Of a stretch of DNA of 64,000 bases, positions 18,157 through 26,109 are shown piece by piece (the stretch's first letter is position 1; each line of letters begins with the position of its first letter). Origin of the DNA: Rhodoferax sp. BLA1 (lineage in GTDB: Bacteria > Pseudomonadota > Gammaproteobacteria > Burkholderiales > Burkholderiaceae_C); contig NZ_SZVI01000005.1 in NCBI RefSeq assembly GCF_013416775.1, positions 1 through 64,000 of the forward strand, in the 5' to 3' direction. Under the pieces are notes generated by a model, which was not told where the DNA came from, made no database searches, and saw only the letters and a program-made list of their open reading frames with translations. The position numbers and the translations under genes are program-made.

Positions 18157-18918
18157 CTACACCAGCAAGGCGCTCAACGCGGCCAGCGCGGCGGTTTCGG
18201 CGCGTAACACCCGCGGGCCCAGGGTCACCGGGTTCAGACCTGCCCGCAGGGCGGCGGCCTCTTCGGCCGGGCTCAAGCCACCCTCGGGGCCGGACAGAAA
18301 GTGGATGTCGGGTGAACTGTCGCTCTGGGTCAGGCGCGTAGCCACGGCCTCACCCACCGCCCGCGCACCAGCAGCCAAGGACAACAGCAGCCCGAGCGGC
18401 TGGTCTGCAGCGGGGGCTGCGGCAACACGCTCGGTATGGCTTGGGAGCCACTGCGCCAGCGTTGCCACCGGGTGGACCACCGGCACCCGGTTGCCACCAC
18501 ATTGCTCACAGGCGGCCACCGCCACGCTGTGCCAGTGCGCCACCTTTTTGTCGGCACGCTCACCACTCAGGCGCAGCACGCTGCGTTCGGTCATCAGCGG
18601 CTGGATGCTGGCCACACCGAGTTCGGTGGCTTTTTCCACGAGCCAGTCCATGCGTTCGTTGGCGGGCATGCCCACCACCAGATGCACACGCAAGGCGGGC
18701 TCGCGTTGGGTGGCCAGATAGTCGCCCACCTGCACCTGCACATGGCTGCGGCCCATCTGGGTCACGCTGGCACTGTATTCCCCCGAGCTGTCACCGGTGA
18801 ATAGCGTGATGCCGTCCCCCGGCTGCAGCCGCAACACCTGCACATGGCGTGCCGCGCCCGCAGGCAGCTCCAGCAAAGCGCCAGAGTGGAGGGGAGTCGG
18901 GCAGTAAAAACGTGGCAT
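18157..18918 (-). CDS. rsmE: 16S rRNA (uracil-1498-N3)-methyltransferase RsmE
   Basis: 253 residues of a SPOUT methyltransferase. An N-terminal PUA-like domain (about 1-75, MPRFYCPTPLHSGALLELPA) is followed by the knotted SAM-binding domain with KATELGVASIQPLMTERS and FLSGPEGGLSPAEEAAALRA, the signature of RsmE. It methylates U1498 of 16S rRNA. The gene precedes amgK in the same direction, separated by a palindromic element. Confidence 0.93.
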   Translation of the reverse strand: MPRFYCPTPLHSGALLELPAGAARHVQVLRLQPGDGITLFTGDSSGEYSASVTQMGRSHVQVQVGDYLATQREPALRVHLVVGMPANERMDWLVEKATELGVASIQPLMTERSVLRLSGERADKKVAHWHSVAVAACEQCGGNRVPVVHPVATLAQWLPSHTERVAAAPAADQPLGLLLSLAAGARAVGEAVATRLTQSDSSPDIHFLSGPEGGLSPAEEAAALRAGLNPVTLGPRVLRAETAALAALSALLV

Positions 18919-18929
18919 GAATGACTTTA

Positions 18930-18979
18930 ATAACTATCAATTAAATAGCTTATAGCCCTTGTTATAAAAGGGCCAGAGC
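18930..18979. repeat. AT-rich palindromic element, copy d
   Basis: Inverse-orientation copy with TTAAATAGCTTATAGCCC, a short loop and AAGGGCC, between the rsmE start and the amgK end. It occupies nearly the whole 67-bp gap. Confidence 0.75.
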
Positions 18980-18985
18980 ATGATT

Positions 18986-20158
18986 TTATGCTTGACGCCC
19001 AAAACCAAAAACATCGGGCTCCACAAAGCCTTCGACTTTGTCAATCAGCCGCAGCAGCGGTTTGAGTTCGCGGTAACGGGCGCAGGTGCTGCGGATGTAC
19101 TGGATAAAACGGGGGGTGTCGGCCAGGTACTGCGGCTTGCCGTCGCGCAGCGTCAGGCGGGCAAAGATGCCGGCCACTTTGAGGTGGCGCTGCAGGCCCA
19201 TCCACTCGACACCACGGTAAAACTCACCAAAGTCGTCGCCCACCGGCAAGCCGACCTTGCGTGCTTTTTCCCAATAACGCACCGTCACGTCCAGACAAAA
19301 ATCCTCTTCCCAGCTCAGGAAGGCATCCCGCATCAGGCTGGCAATGTCGTAGGTGATTGGGCCGTAGACCGCGTCCTGGAAGTCCAGCACACCTAACTGA
19401 GCGCCAGGGCTGGCAGGGGCCATCAGAGGTTTCGCCGCCGGGCCGCCCCAAGGCGAAACGGCTCCCTCGGGGGGCAACGCAGTACGCGCAGCGACAAGGG
19501 TGGGGGCCATCAGATTTCTCGGCATGAAATCCCGGTGCACAAACACGCTGGGTTGCGCCAGGTTGGTGGCAATGATCTGTTTGAACGTGTTGTCCAGCGT
19601 GAAACGCATGCCCTGATCGATGGCCACACCCTTGTGCTGCACCAGGTACCAGTCGGGAAACAGTTCCAGCTCGCGCCGGAGCAGAGCTTCGTCGTAAGGC
19701 GGCAGCACACCGGGTTTGGAAGCCAGTTGCCAGGTGATCAACGCGTCCACCGCCTGCAGGTACAGCGGCAGATTGGCCTGCGGGTGGGTCTTATCCATGA
19801 CCTGCATCATGGTCTGGCCACCCAGATCACTCAGCAGCATGAAGCCTTGGAGCTCATCCCAGGCCAGCACCTCAGGCGCGTGCAGGCCAGCATCGTGCAT
19901 CAGCTGCGCTACCTGGACAAAGGGCTGGCAGTTTTCGCGCTCGGGCGGGGCATCCATGATGATGCGACTGCCTGAACGGCTGTCTATGCGGAAATAGCGC
20001 CGGAAGCTGGCGTCAGCACTGGCCAGACGCAAACTGTCCGGCTGCAAACCGTGCTCTGCGGCGGTTGTACTCAACCATCGCTCAAACTGCGTGGCGCGCT
20101 GCGCGTCGGTCCAGACGATGGGGCTAGGAATCAGTGGGGTGGGGTTGGCTTGGCTCAT
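18986..20158 (-). CDS. amgK: N-acetylmuramate/N-acetylglucosamine kinase AmgK
   Basis: 390 residues of an aminoglycoside-phosphotransferase-fold sugar kinase. ASADASFRRYFRID is the nucleotide loop, VFVHRDFMPRNLM the catalytic loop and LGVLDFQDAVYGPITYDIAS the metal-binding motif. AmgK phosphorylates the anomeric carbon of MurNAc or GlcNAc in the cell-wall recycling route that bypasses de novo UDP-MurNAc synthesis; MurU (here at 33088-33930) does the next step. Between catalytic loop and metal motif there is a 29-residue extra segment (about 219-247) caused by an 87-bp in-frame insertion with a 12-bp target duplication. The gene is divergent from lptD. Confidence 0.9.
   Translation of the reverse strand: MSQANPTPLIPSPIVWTDAQRATQFERWLSTTAAEHGLQPDSLRLASADASFRRYFRIDSRSGSRIIMDAPPERENCQPFVQVAQLMHDAGLHAPEVLAWDELQGFMLLSDLGGQTMMQVMDKTHPQANLPLYLQAVDALITWQLASKPGVLPPYDEALLRRELELFPDWYLVQHKGVAIDQGMRFTLDNTFKQIIATNLAQPSVFVHRDFMPRNLMAPTLVAARTALPPEGAVSPWGGPAAKPLMAPASPGAQLGVLDFQDAVYGPITYDIASLMRDAFLSWEEDFCLDVTVRYWEKARKVGLPVGDDFGEFYRGVEWMGLQRHLKVAGIFARLTLRDGKPQYLADTPRFIQYIRSTCARYRELKPLLRLIDKVEGFVEPDVFGFGRQA
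19428..19502 (-). mobile_element. Short GC-rich element inserted in amgK with 12-bp target duplication
   Basis: A 75-bp GC-rich segment is flanked by perfect 12-bp direct repeats GGGGCCATCAGA at 19416-19427 and 19503-19514. Element plus one repeat equals 87 bp, exactly 29 codons, so the reading frame of amgK is kept. It contains partly palindromic GCC/GGC-rich arms and resembles GC-rich repeats common in Comamonadaceae intergenic regions. A diverged second copy lies at about 2968-3050. It encodes no protein of its own, so any mobility would need outside help. Confidence 0.8.
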
Positions 20159-20215
20159 GGATAATCCATTCTACTGACCGCCTTTTTGTCCCTCTTTAAT
20201 CCAACATGGCCTCTG

Positions 20216-22651
20216 ATGCCTCGCCCGATGTTCTTTCTGATGCTTGACCCCTTCTTTCGGGCAGATGGTGGCCGTTGGCGCGAGCTGGGCTTGTGTGTGG
20301 TCGGTGGTTTGCTGGCACCGGCGCTGGTGCTGGCGCAGGATGAGGTCCCCACCGAGCTGCTGCAACTCAGGAACAGTGCCAAGCTTGAGGAGTCGATCAG
20401 CCCGCTGACGCGCAGCCTGTTACCCAGTTTTGTCTCGGGTGACACCATCTCCGGTCGCACCGATCTGGAAACCGTGGTGGAGGGCCATGCCATGCTGCGC
20501 AAGGCCGACATGGTGATCAAGGCTGACCGGCTGGAATACAACCAGCCAACCGATCTGGCGCGTGCGACCGGTCATGTGCGCATCAACCGCTCCGGCAATA
20601 TTTTCGAGGGGCCGCTACTGGAACTGCGGGTGGATGCGTTTGAAGGTTTTTTCAACACCCCCACCTACCATTTCCTCAAGAATGACGGCCACGGCCAGGC
20701 TGACCGGGTGAACTTTCTTGATGACCAGCGGGCCGTCATCCACAACGCCACCTTCACCACCTGCAAACGCAACGGTGGCCCGGACTGGCTGCCTGCCTGG
20801 ATCTTGAAGGCCAGCCGGATCGGCATCGACAACGCCGAAGACGTCGGCACCGCTGAGAATGCGGTCTTGAGTTTCAAAGGTGTGCCCGTGCTGCCGATCC
20901 CGTACGTCACCTTTCCGCTGAGTGACCAGCGCAAGTCGGGCTTGTTGCCACCCACCATCGGCCTGGGCAACGTCAACGGTTTTGAGTTGGCACAGCCCTA
21001 TTACTGGAACATTGCGCCAAACCGGGACGCCACCATCACCCCTACCCTGATGACCAAGCGCGGGCTCAACCTCGGCACCGAATTCCGCTACCTGGAGCCG
21101 ACCTACACCGGCACGGCCAAAGTGGACTGGATGGGCACCGACGATTTGCGCGACCGCAGCCGCTGGAGTTTGAATGCCAACCATCAGGCCAAGATAGACA
21201 GTGACTGGACCGATGACGGTTTCAACCTGAACCTGAACCTGAACCGCGTCAGTGACGACAACTATTGGAAAGACTTCACCCGATCCAATGTCAGCACCGG
21301 CCTGCTGTCGGTCAATGACGCGGCGCTGTTGGCCGCCAACACCCAGCGTTTGCTAGCCAACGATGCCCAGTTGTCCTGGAGCAATGGTCCCTTCACCAGC
21401 ATGGTGCGGGTGCTCAAGTGGCAAACCCTGCAAGATCTGGCAGACAGCGCAGCCAACATCGTGCCACCGTACAACCGGATGCCGCAGCTCACCACGCATT
21501 ACGCGAGTGAAACCGAATCGGGACTGAACCTGGCGCTGGATGTGGACTACACACGCTTCGAATCTGATAACAAGGTATCCAATCAAACTAACGGACAACG
21601 CCTTTTTTCTTTGATGCAGGTCAGCCGCTCCTGGCGCGCCCCGGAAGGGTTCATCACCCCCAAGCTGCAGTTACATGCCACGCAATACCAATTTGACGCA
21701 CCCTTGAGCACTGGTCAGAAACAGGCCAGCCGGGTGTTGCCCACCTTCAGCCTGGACAGTGGTCTGGTGTTTGAGCGTGACACCGAGTTTTTTGGCCGCA
21801 AACTGAATCAGACACTGGAGCCGCGGGCCTTTTATGTCCACACGCCGTACCGTGACCAGAGTTTTCTGCCCAACTACGATTCCGGCGCCAATGACTTCAA
21901 TTTGTCGACCGTCTACACGGAAAACGCCTTTGTTGGCAACGACCGCATTTCTGACAGCCATCAGATGACCCTGGGTGTCACCAGCCGCCTGCTCGACCCC
22001 GATACCGGTGCCGAGGCAGCCCGTTTTGGTGTGGCTCAGCGGATTTTGTTTGCTGATCAGAAGGTGACCTTGCCAGGTGGTACGCCGTCCACCGACCGCG
22101 TCAGTGACTTGCTGCTCAGTGGCTCAGTCAACTGGGACCCGCGCTGGAACTTTGGTGGCACCGTGCAATACAACCCGGACATCGAACGCACCTCGCGCTC
22201 CACCTTGAACGCCACGTACCGTCCGGGCAGTTACCGCATCTTGAACGCTGCCTACCGCTTTCAGCGTGCCAGCAGTGAACAGATCGACCTGAGCTGGCAG
22301 TGGCCACTGGCCGACCTCTGGGGCAGCAGCAACCAGGCCAAGAACATGGGCGACGGTGCGGGCCGCTGGTACAGCGTCGGACGCCTGAACTACGGCATCA
22401 ACGAGGGCCAGATGGTCAATGCGGTGCTGGGTTTTGAGTACGATGCGGGCTGCTGGCTAGGGCGCGTGGTGTTTGAGCGGCTGCAAACCGGTACCAGCAG
22501 TGCCAACCAGAGCATCATGTTCCAGTTGGTATTTGTTGGGTTCACCGGTTTGGGTGTCAACCCGTTGCAGGCCCTCAGAAACAATATCCCCGGTTATCAG
22601 AGCTTGAGCCAACCGGCGGGCTCACCCAGCCGTTTCAGCAATTACGATTGA
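20216..22651 (+). CDS. lptD: LPS-assembly outer-membrane protein LptD
   Basis: 811 residues. After a signal sequence (LVLAQDEV near residues 38-45) comes the periplasmic OstA/LptA-like jellyroll (about 85-190, MVIKADRLEYNQPTDLARAT) and then a long beta-barrel (from about 200) with LPIPYVTFPLSDQRKSGLLP and a C-terminal FEYDAGCWLGRVVFERL. LptD inserts lipopolysaccharide into the outer leaflet with LptE. Only single cysteines remain at each conserved site (TTCKR and DAGCW) instead of the pairs in E. coli. ATG 20216 is chosen; ATGs at 20228 and 20240 are possible. It heads lptD-surA-rsmA. Confidence 0.93.
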   Translation: MPRPMFFLMLDPFFRADGGRWRELGLCVVGGLLAPALVLAQDEVPTELLQLRNSAKLEESISPLTRSLLPSFVSGDTISGRTDLETVVEGHAMLRKADMVIKADRLEYNQPTDLARATGHVRINRSGNIFEGPLLELRVDAFEGFFNTPTYHFLKNDGHGQADRVNFLDDQRAVIHNATFTTCKRNGGPDWLPAWILKASRIGIDNAEDVGTAENAVLSFKGVPVLPIPYVTFPLSDQRKSGLLPPTIGLGNVNGFELAQPYYWNIAPNRDATITPTLMTKRGLNLGTEFRYLEPTYTGTAKVDWMGTDDLRDRSRWSLNANHQAKIDSDWTDDGFNLNLNLNRVSDDNYWKDFTRSNVSTGLLSVNDAALLAANTQRLLANDAQLSWSNGPFTSMVRVLKWQTLQDLADSAANIVPPYNRMPQLTTHYASETESGLNLALDVDYTRFESDNKVSNQTNGQRLFSLMQVSRSWRAPEGFITPKLQLHATQYQFDAPLSTGQKQASRVLPTFSLDSGLVFERDTEFFGRKLNQTLEPRAFYVHTPYRDQSFLPNYDSGANDFNLSTVYTENAFVGNDRISDSHQMTLGVTSRLLDPDTGAEAARFGVAQRILFADQKVTLPGGTPSTDRVSDLLLSGSVNWDPRWNFGGTVQYNPDIERTSRSTLNATYRPGSYRILNAAYRFQRASSEQIDLSWQWPLADLWGSSNQAKNMGDGAGRWYSVGRLNYGINEGQMVNAVLGFEYDAGCWLGRVVFERLQTGTSSANQSIMFQLVFVGFTGLGVNPLQALRNNIPGYQSLSQPAGSPSRFSNYD

Positions 22652-22661
22652 ACCAACCACC

Positions 22662-24023
22662 ATGACCTACCGTCTCAAGACCCTCTCCATGGCCATGCTG
22701 GCACTTGGTGTGCTGTGCCAAGCGCAAGCCCAAGGTCTGCGCGTGCCGGATGCCACACCTGCGCCATCGCCGGTGGCTGGCAAGTCGGCCCTGGCGCAAG
22801 CCGACTACATCGTGGCGGTGGTGAACTCGGAGCCCATCACCAACACCGAGGTGATGCGTGAGGCACAACGTGAGTACCAGCAACTGCTGCAACAGCGGCG
22901 CGCGCCGCCAGACATCGGGCTGCTGCTGCCCGAGGTGCTGGAGGCACTGATCAACCGCAAGGCGCAGTTGCAAACCGCGCGTGACACCGGGCTGCGTGTG
23001 GAAGAGTCGGCCATCGACCAAGCCGAACTGGCGATAGCGGCGCAAAACCAGCTGGATGTGGCTGAACTGCGCCGCCGTGTGGTGCGCGAGGGCCAGTCGG
23101 TGAGTCAGTTTCGCGGCCAGCTGTCGGATCAGATCCTGTTGCAGCGCCTGCGCGAACGCGATGTGGAGTCACGCGTTCGGGTGAGTGAGCAAGACATCGA
23201 CCAGTTCCTGCGTGACCAGACCAGTGCCGCCCCCACCGGCGACACCCAGATCAATATCGCGCAGATTCTGGTGGCCGTGCCTGAATCGGCTACCCCCCAG
23301 CAGGTAGATGCCCTGAAGCTGCGGGCGCAACGTGCCCAAGAGCGTGCTCGCAAGGGTGATGACTTTGCCGCGCTGGTGCGCGAGTTCTCGGACGCGGTCG
23401 ACCAGGCCAATGGCGGCCAGCTGGGTCTGCGTAACACCAACCGCTACCCCGACTTGTTCGTTCAAGCCACGGCGGCACTGTCGGTTGGTGATGTGGCGGA
23501 TCTGGTGCGCTCGCCCGCCGGTTTTCATATTCTCAAAGTGGTGGAAAAGGTCCGCCCCGGCGCACCCACCATGGCCGTCACACAAAGCCATGCACGCCAC
23601 ATTTTGCTGGTACCCAGCGCCCGTCTGAGTGAGGCTGAGGCGCGCCGCAAACTCAGCGACTTCAAAAAACTGGTGGTGGCCCAGCAGGCGGACTTTGCGA
23701 CCCTGGCGCGTGACAACTCGCAGGATGGCAGTGCCGCGCAAGGGGGTGACCTGGGTTGGGCCGGCCCGGGCATGTTTGTGCCGGAGTTTGAAGCAGCCAT
23801 GAACCGCCTGGCTCCTGGCGAGGTAAGTGACCCGCTGCTGTCGCGTTTTGGTTTGCACCTGATCCAGTTGCTGGAACGCCGCAAAGTCAGCCTGACGCCA
23901 GAGCAGCAGCGCGAAGCCACCCGAGCCATGTTGCGCGAGAAGAAACTCGATGAAACCTATCTGAGCTGGGCGCAGGACGTGCGCGCCCGGGCCTATGTGG
24001 AAATGCGTGAGCCGCCGCAATAA
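22662..24023 (+). CDS. surA: Periplasmic chaperone and peptidyl-prolyl isomerase SurA
   Basis: 453 residues with a signal peptide (to about QAQAQG), a SurA N-terminal chaperone domain (about 45-180, DYIVAVVNSEPITNTEVM) and two parvulin domains (about 190-295 and 305-405; INIAQILVAVPESATPQQVD and ARHILLVPSARLSEAEARRK). SurA escorts outer-membrane proteins, LptD among them, through the periplasm. It starts 10 bp after lptD and is followed by rsmA; pdxA, often found between surA and rsmA, is missing here. Confidence 0.95.
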   Translation: MTYRLKTLSMAMLALGVLCQAQAQGLRVPDATPAPSPVAGKSALAQADYIVAVVNSEPITNTEVMREAQREYQQLLQQRRAPPDIGLLLPEVLEALINRKAQLQTARDTGLRVEESAIDQAELAIAAQNQLDVAELRRRVVREGQSVSQFRGQLSDQILLQRLRERDVESRVRVSEQDIDQFLRDQTSAAPTGDTQINIAQILVAVPESATPQQVDALKLRAQRAQERARKGDDFAALVREFSDAVDQANGGQLGLRNTNRYPDLFVQATAALSVGDVADLVRSPAGFHILKVVEKVRPGAPTMAVTQSHARHILLVPSARLSEAEARRKLSDFKKLVVAQQADFATLARDNSQDGSAAQGGDLGWAGPGMFVPEFEAAMNRLAPGEVSDPLLSRFGLHLIQLLERRKVSLTPEQQREATRAMLREKKLDETYLSWAQDVRARAYVEMREPPQ

Positions 24024-24062
24024 GACGTCCAGCCTGCACGTCCCTTTCTCCATCCATCCCAC

Positions 24063-24830
24063 ATGAAACACATCGCGCGCAAGCGTTTCGGACAGCACTT
24101 TTTGACCGACGGCGGCATCATCGATGCCATCGTCGAGACCATTGATCCCAAGCCCGGCCAGGCCATGGTTGAGATTGGCCCGGGTTTGGCTGCGCTGACG
24201 CAACCTCTGGTAGAACGTCTCGGTGTCCTCACAGTGATTGAGCTGGACCGCGATCTGGCGCTGCGCCTGCGCGCTCACGGGCAGTTGCGGGTGATTGAAT
24301 CTGATGTATTAAAAGTCGACTTTTCCCTTATATCCAAAGGGTTTGATGCTCTTAAATTGAGAGTTGTCGGCAACCTGCCTTACAACATCTCGACACCGAT
24401 CCTGTTCCATCTGCTGCAGTATGTGGACTTGATTGAAGACCAGCATTTCATGCTGCAAAAGGAAGTGATCGACCGCATGGTGGCACGCCCTGCGACGGCC
24501 GCGTACGGACGCCTGAGTGTCATGCTGCAGTGGCGCTACGCCATGGACAACGTGCTGCTGGTGCCACCGGAGAGTTTCGATCCGCCACCCCGCGTCGACA
24601 GTGCGGTGGTGCGCATGGTGCCGCGTGACGATCCGGCCGCCGTGAATGTCGCGCTGCTCAGCGAACTGGTGCAAGTGGCCTTCAGCCAGCGCCGCAAGCT
24701 GCTGCGCCACACCCTGGGCCAGTGGCTACAGGCCAGGAACTTTGCGGGCGACTTTGATGTCCAGCGCCGCGCCGAAGAGGTGCCGGTGGACGATTACATC
24801 GCGCTGGCGCTGGCCGTGGCCAGAGCATAA
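24063..24830 (+). CDS. rsmA: 16S rRNA dimethyladenosine transferase RsmA
   Basis: 255 residues. [14 protein letters not shown] is the usual start, [15 protein letters not shown] the SAM-binding loop, and [13 protein letters not shown] the catalytic NLPY motif. RsmA (KsgA) dimethylates A1518 and A1519 in the small ribosomal subunit. Codons for about residues 84-100 ([19 protein letters not shown]) are AT-rich, unlike the rest, and contain a remnant of the palindromic element family. An intrinsic terminator starts right after the stop. Confidence 0.95.
   Translation: MKHIARKRFGQHFLTDGGIIDAIVETIDPKPGQAMVEIGPGLAALTQPLVERLGVLTVIELDRDLALRLRAHGQLRVIESDVLKVDFSLISKGFDALKLRVVGNLPYNISTPILFHLLQYVDLIEDQHFMLQKEVIDRMVARPATAAYGRLSVMLQWRYAMDNVLLVPPESFDPPPRVDSAVVRMVPRDDPAAVNVALLSELVQVAFSQRRKLLRHTLGQWLQARNFAGDFDVQRRAEEVPVDDYIALALAVARA
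24318..24350. repeat. AT-rich palindromic element remnant inside rsmA
   Basis: TTTTCCCTTATATCCAAAGG followed by GTTTGATGCTC resembles the inverse strand of the repeat (AGCTTTTCACCCTTATCC...AAGGGCTC in the murU copy). It is in frame within a locally AT-rich stretch of rsmA. The match is weaker than in the other copies. Confidence 0.45.
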
Positions 24831-24860
24831 AAGAAGCCTGACTCGTCAGGCTTCTTTCTT
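24831..24860 (+). terminator. Intrinsic terminator after rsmA
   Basis: A perfect 11-bp stem AAGAAGCCTGA / TCAGGCTTCTT with loop CTCG begins at the rsmA stop and is followed by TCTT. The A-rich start of the stem means it may also work for transcripts from the opposite strand. Confidence 0.85.
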
Positions 24861-24875
24861 GTGCGGGACATCCGC

Positions 24876-25091
24876 TTAACTGGCTGTCCAATACCCCGCG
24901 TTGAAAGGGCTGCTCATGCGCAATGCTTGTGGCGAAATGTCCAACAACTTGTCAGTGGGCATCTTCTCGCCGTTGTCCGACAGGACGTCATCGGCTTGGC
25001 CACTGTCGGTGGTCACGCCGCTGTTTGCCTCGTTCGCCCGTTCTGCTTGGCTGGTGTGTGCAGAACGGGCTACAGAAAAGAATAGAAACAC
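24876..25091 (-). CDS. Possible small protein downstream of barstar
   Basis: A weak candidate of up to 71 residues that would start at a GTG overlapping the barstar end by about 20 nt and stop 16 bp from the terminator. Its C-terminal half (DKLLDISPQALRMSSPFNAG) has a protein-like composition, but all frames here are open and no ribosome binding site decides the matter. Position between barstar and a terminator is the main support. No family recognised. Confidence 0.3.
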   Translation of the reverse strand: MFLFFSVARSAHTSQAERANEANSGVTTDSGQADDVLSDNGEKMPTDKLLDISPQALRMSSPFNAGYWTAS

Positions 25092-25519
25092 CTGAAGGGT
25101 ATTTTTCTGTCCCCCCAGTAATCAGCGGTGTCGCGGAAGATGTCGAGCAACTGCTCACGCGCTTCCTTGTCAAACTTGGCGTTGGCCGGAATGTGTTCCA
25201 GAACCGCGATAAAACCAGGCTGCGGGCCCGACTTGTGGACCGGGTCGGTCATGCTGTCGTACAGGGAATCAAAGTTTTTGCCGACCTGCACGGTCAACAT
25301 GAATTGCTGGCTGATCAGGTCCAACACATCCTGCTTGCTCTGGGCGTTAGCCAGGTTGGCATACAGAAAGTGATGCCCCAAACCTTGCGCTGCGGCCTGC
25401 AGATCCGGCACTCTGAATGCCCGAATGGACTGAACAATATTGGGCCGCACACCGCGCAAAGGCACGTCGGCCGATGTGGCCGACGGCTTGAGGGTTGCCT
25501 GGTCAAGTAACATATTCAT
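25070..25519 (-). CDS. Barstar-family ribonuclease inhibitor
   Basis: 149 residues. The core (about 35-115) carries the barstar pattern HHFLYANLANAQSKQDVLDL and VGKNFDSLYDSMTD, whose acidic residues plug the active site of barnase-type RNases. No signal peptide is present, so it acts in the cytoplasm. ATG 25519 has an AGAAGAG purine run upstream; TTG 25537 and ATG 25513 are alternatives. It follows the secreted RNase gene at 25553-25945 by about 30 bp in the same direction, forming an enzyme/inhibitor pair. Confidence 0.9.
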   Translation of the reverse strand: MNMLLDQATLKPSATSADVPLRGVRPNIVQSIRAFRVPDLQAAAQGLGHHFLYANLANAQSKQDVLDLISQQFMLTVQVGKNFDSLYDSMTDPVHKSGPQPGFIAVLEHIPANAKFDKEAREQLLDIFRDTADYWGDRKIPFRCFYSFL

Positions 25520-25552
25520 CTTCTCTCTTCTGTTCAAAGTAACAATTCAAAT

Positions 25553-25945
25553 TCAGGGCACGATCTTGCGAAAACTCGCATAGTGATCGGCTGTGTAGTA
25601 ACAAACGTCAGGAGTTTTCGGTGGCCCACCGCAAACAATTCGCCGGGTTCCCCGGTGGCTGATCCCAGGGGTTGCCACGGTGTATTCCCGGTAGTAACCC
25701 CGTTTAAAAAGTGGCAGCAACCTCTCACGATTGCCAAACACTGAGCCATCTTTCTCGCTGGCGAACGGCCCGCCCTGTTGAATCAGCGCCAACATCTGCT
25801 CACCTTGTCGGGGCAACTCCGTCACCCGGATGGTGGCTGGGATGTTTGTTGGCGCGCTTGCTTTGGCTTGGGTCGCGCCCGGTGTCAGCACTGCGATCAA
25901 ACATAAGCCAGCGATCACCAACTTAAATTTTTCAAACCGCAACAT
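25553..25945 (-). CDS. Secreted barnase-like guanyl-specific ribonuclease
   Basis: 130 residues of the N1/T1 microbial RNase family. A signal peptide (MLRFEKFKLVIAGLCLIAVL, cleaved near TQAKA) precedes the catalytic domain with FGNRERLLP, YYREYTVATPG (general base Glu), RGTRRIVCGG (Arg) and ADHYASFRKIV (His), matching barnase Glu73, Arg87 and His102. It cleaves RNA, probably outside the cell. ATG 25945 has AAGGAA 8-9 nt upstream. The barstar gene follows directly and protects the producer. Confidence 0.92.
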   Translation of the reverse strand: MLRFEKFKLVIAGLCLIAVLTPGATQAKASAPTNIPATIRVTELPRQGEQMLALIQQGGPFASEKDGSVFGNRERLLPLFKRGYYREYTVATPGISHRGTRRIVCGGPPKTPDVCYYTADHYASFRKIVP

Positions 25946-26024
25946 GGACCAGCGTTCCTTATAGACCCAGGGTAAACCCGTACTTCCAAGGGCGTAAGTG
26001 TCGGTGATTTGCCAGATAAATGCA

Positions 26025-26053
26025 AGCCATTGCTCAAACAATGAGCAATGGCT
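26025..26053 (-). terminator. Strong hairpin downstream of maeB
   Basis: A perfect 12-bp stem AGCCATTGCTCA / TGAGCAATGGCT with loop AACAA lies 57 nt beyond the maeB stop and upstream of the RNase gene. No clear T-run follows on the minus strand, so it could be a terminator with help from Rho, an mRNA-stabilising hairpin, or an operator. Confidence 0.5.
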
Positions 26054-26109
26054 GTGTGGGAATACAGTCCGGTGGACCTGTTCCGTCGATTTTTGTGCTG
26101 GTGGTTTTT

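Noticed and set aside
19428..19502. Amino-acid insertion in AmgK as a functional family loop
   Set aside because: The 12-bp flanking duplication and the link to a repeat elsewhere point to a recent insertion rather than a conserved loop.
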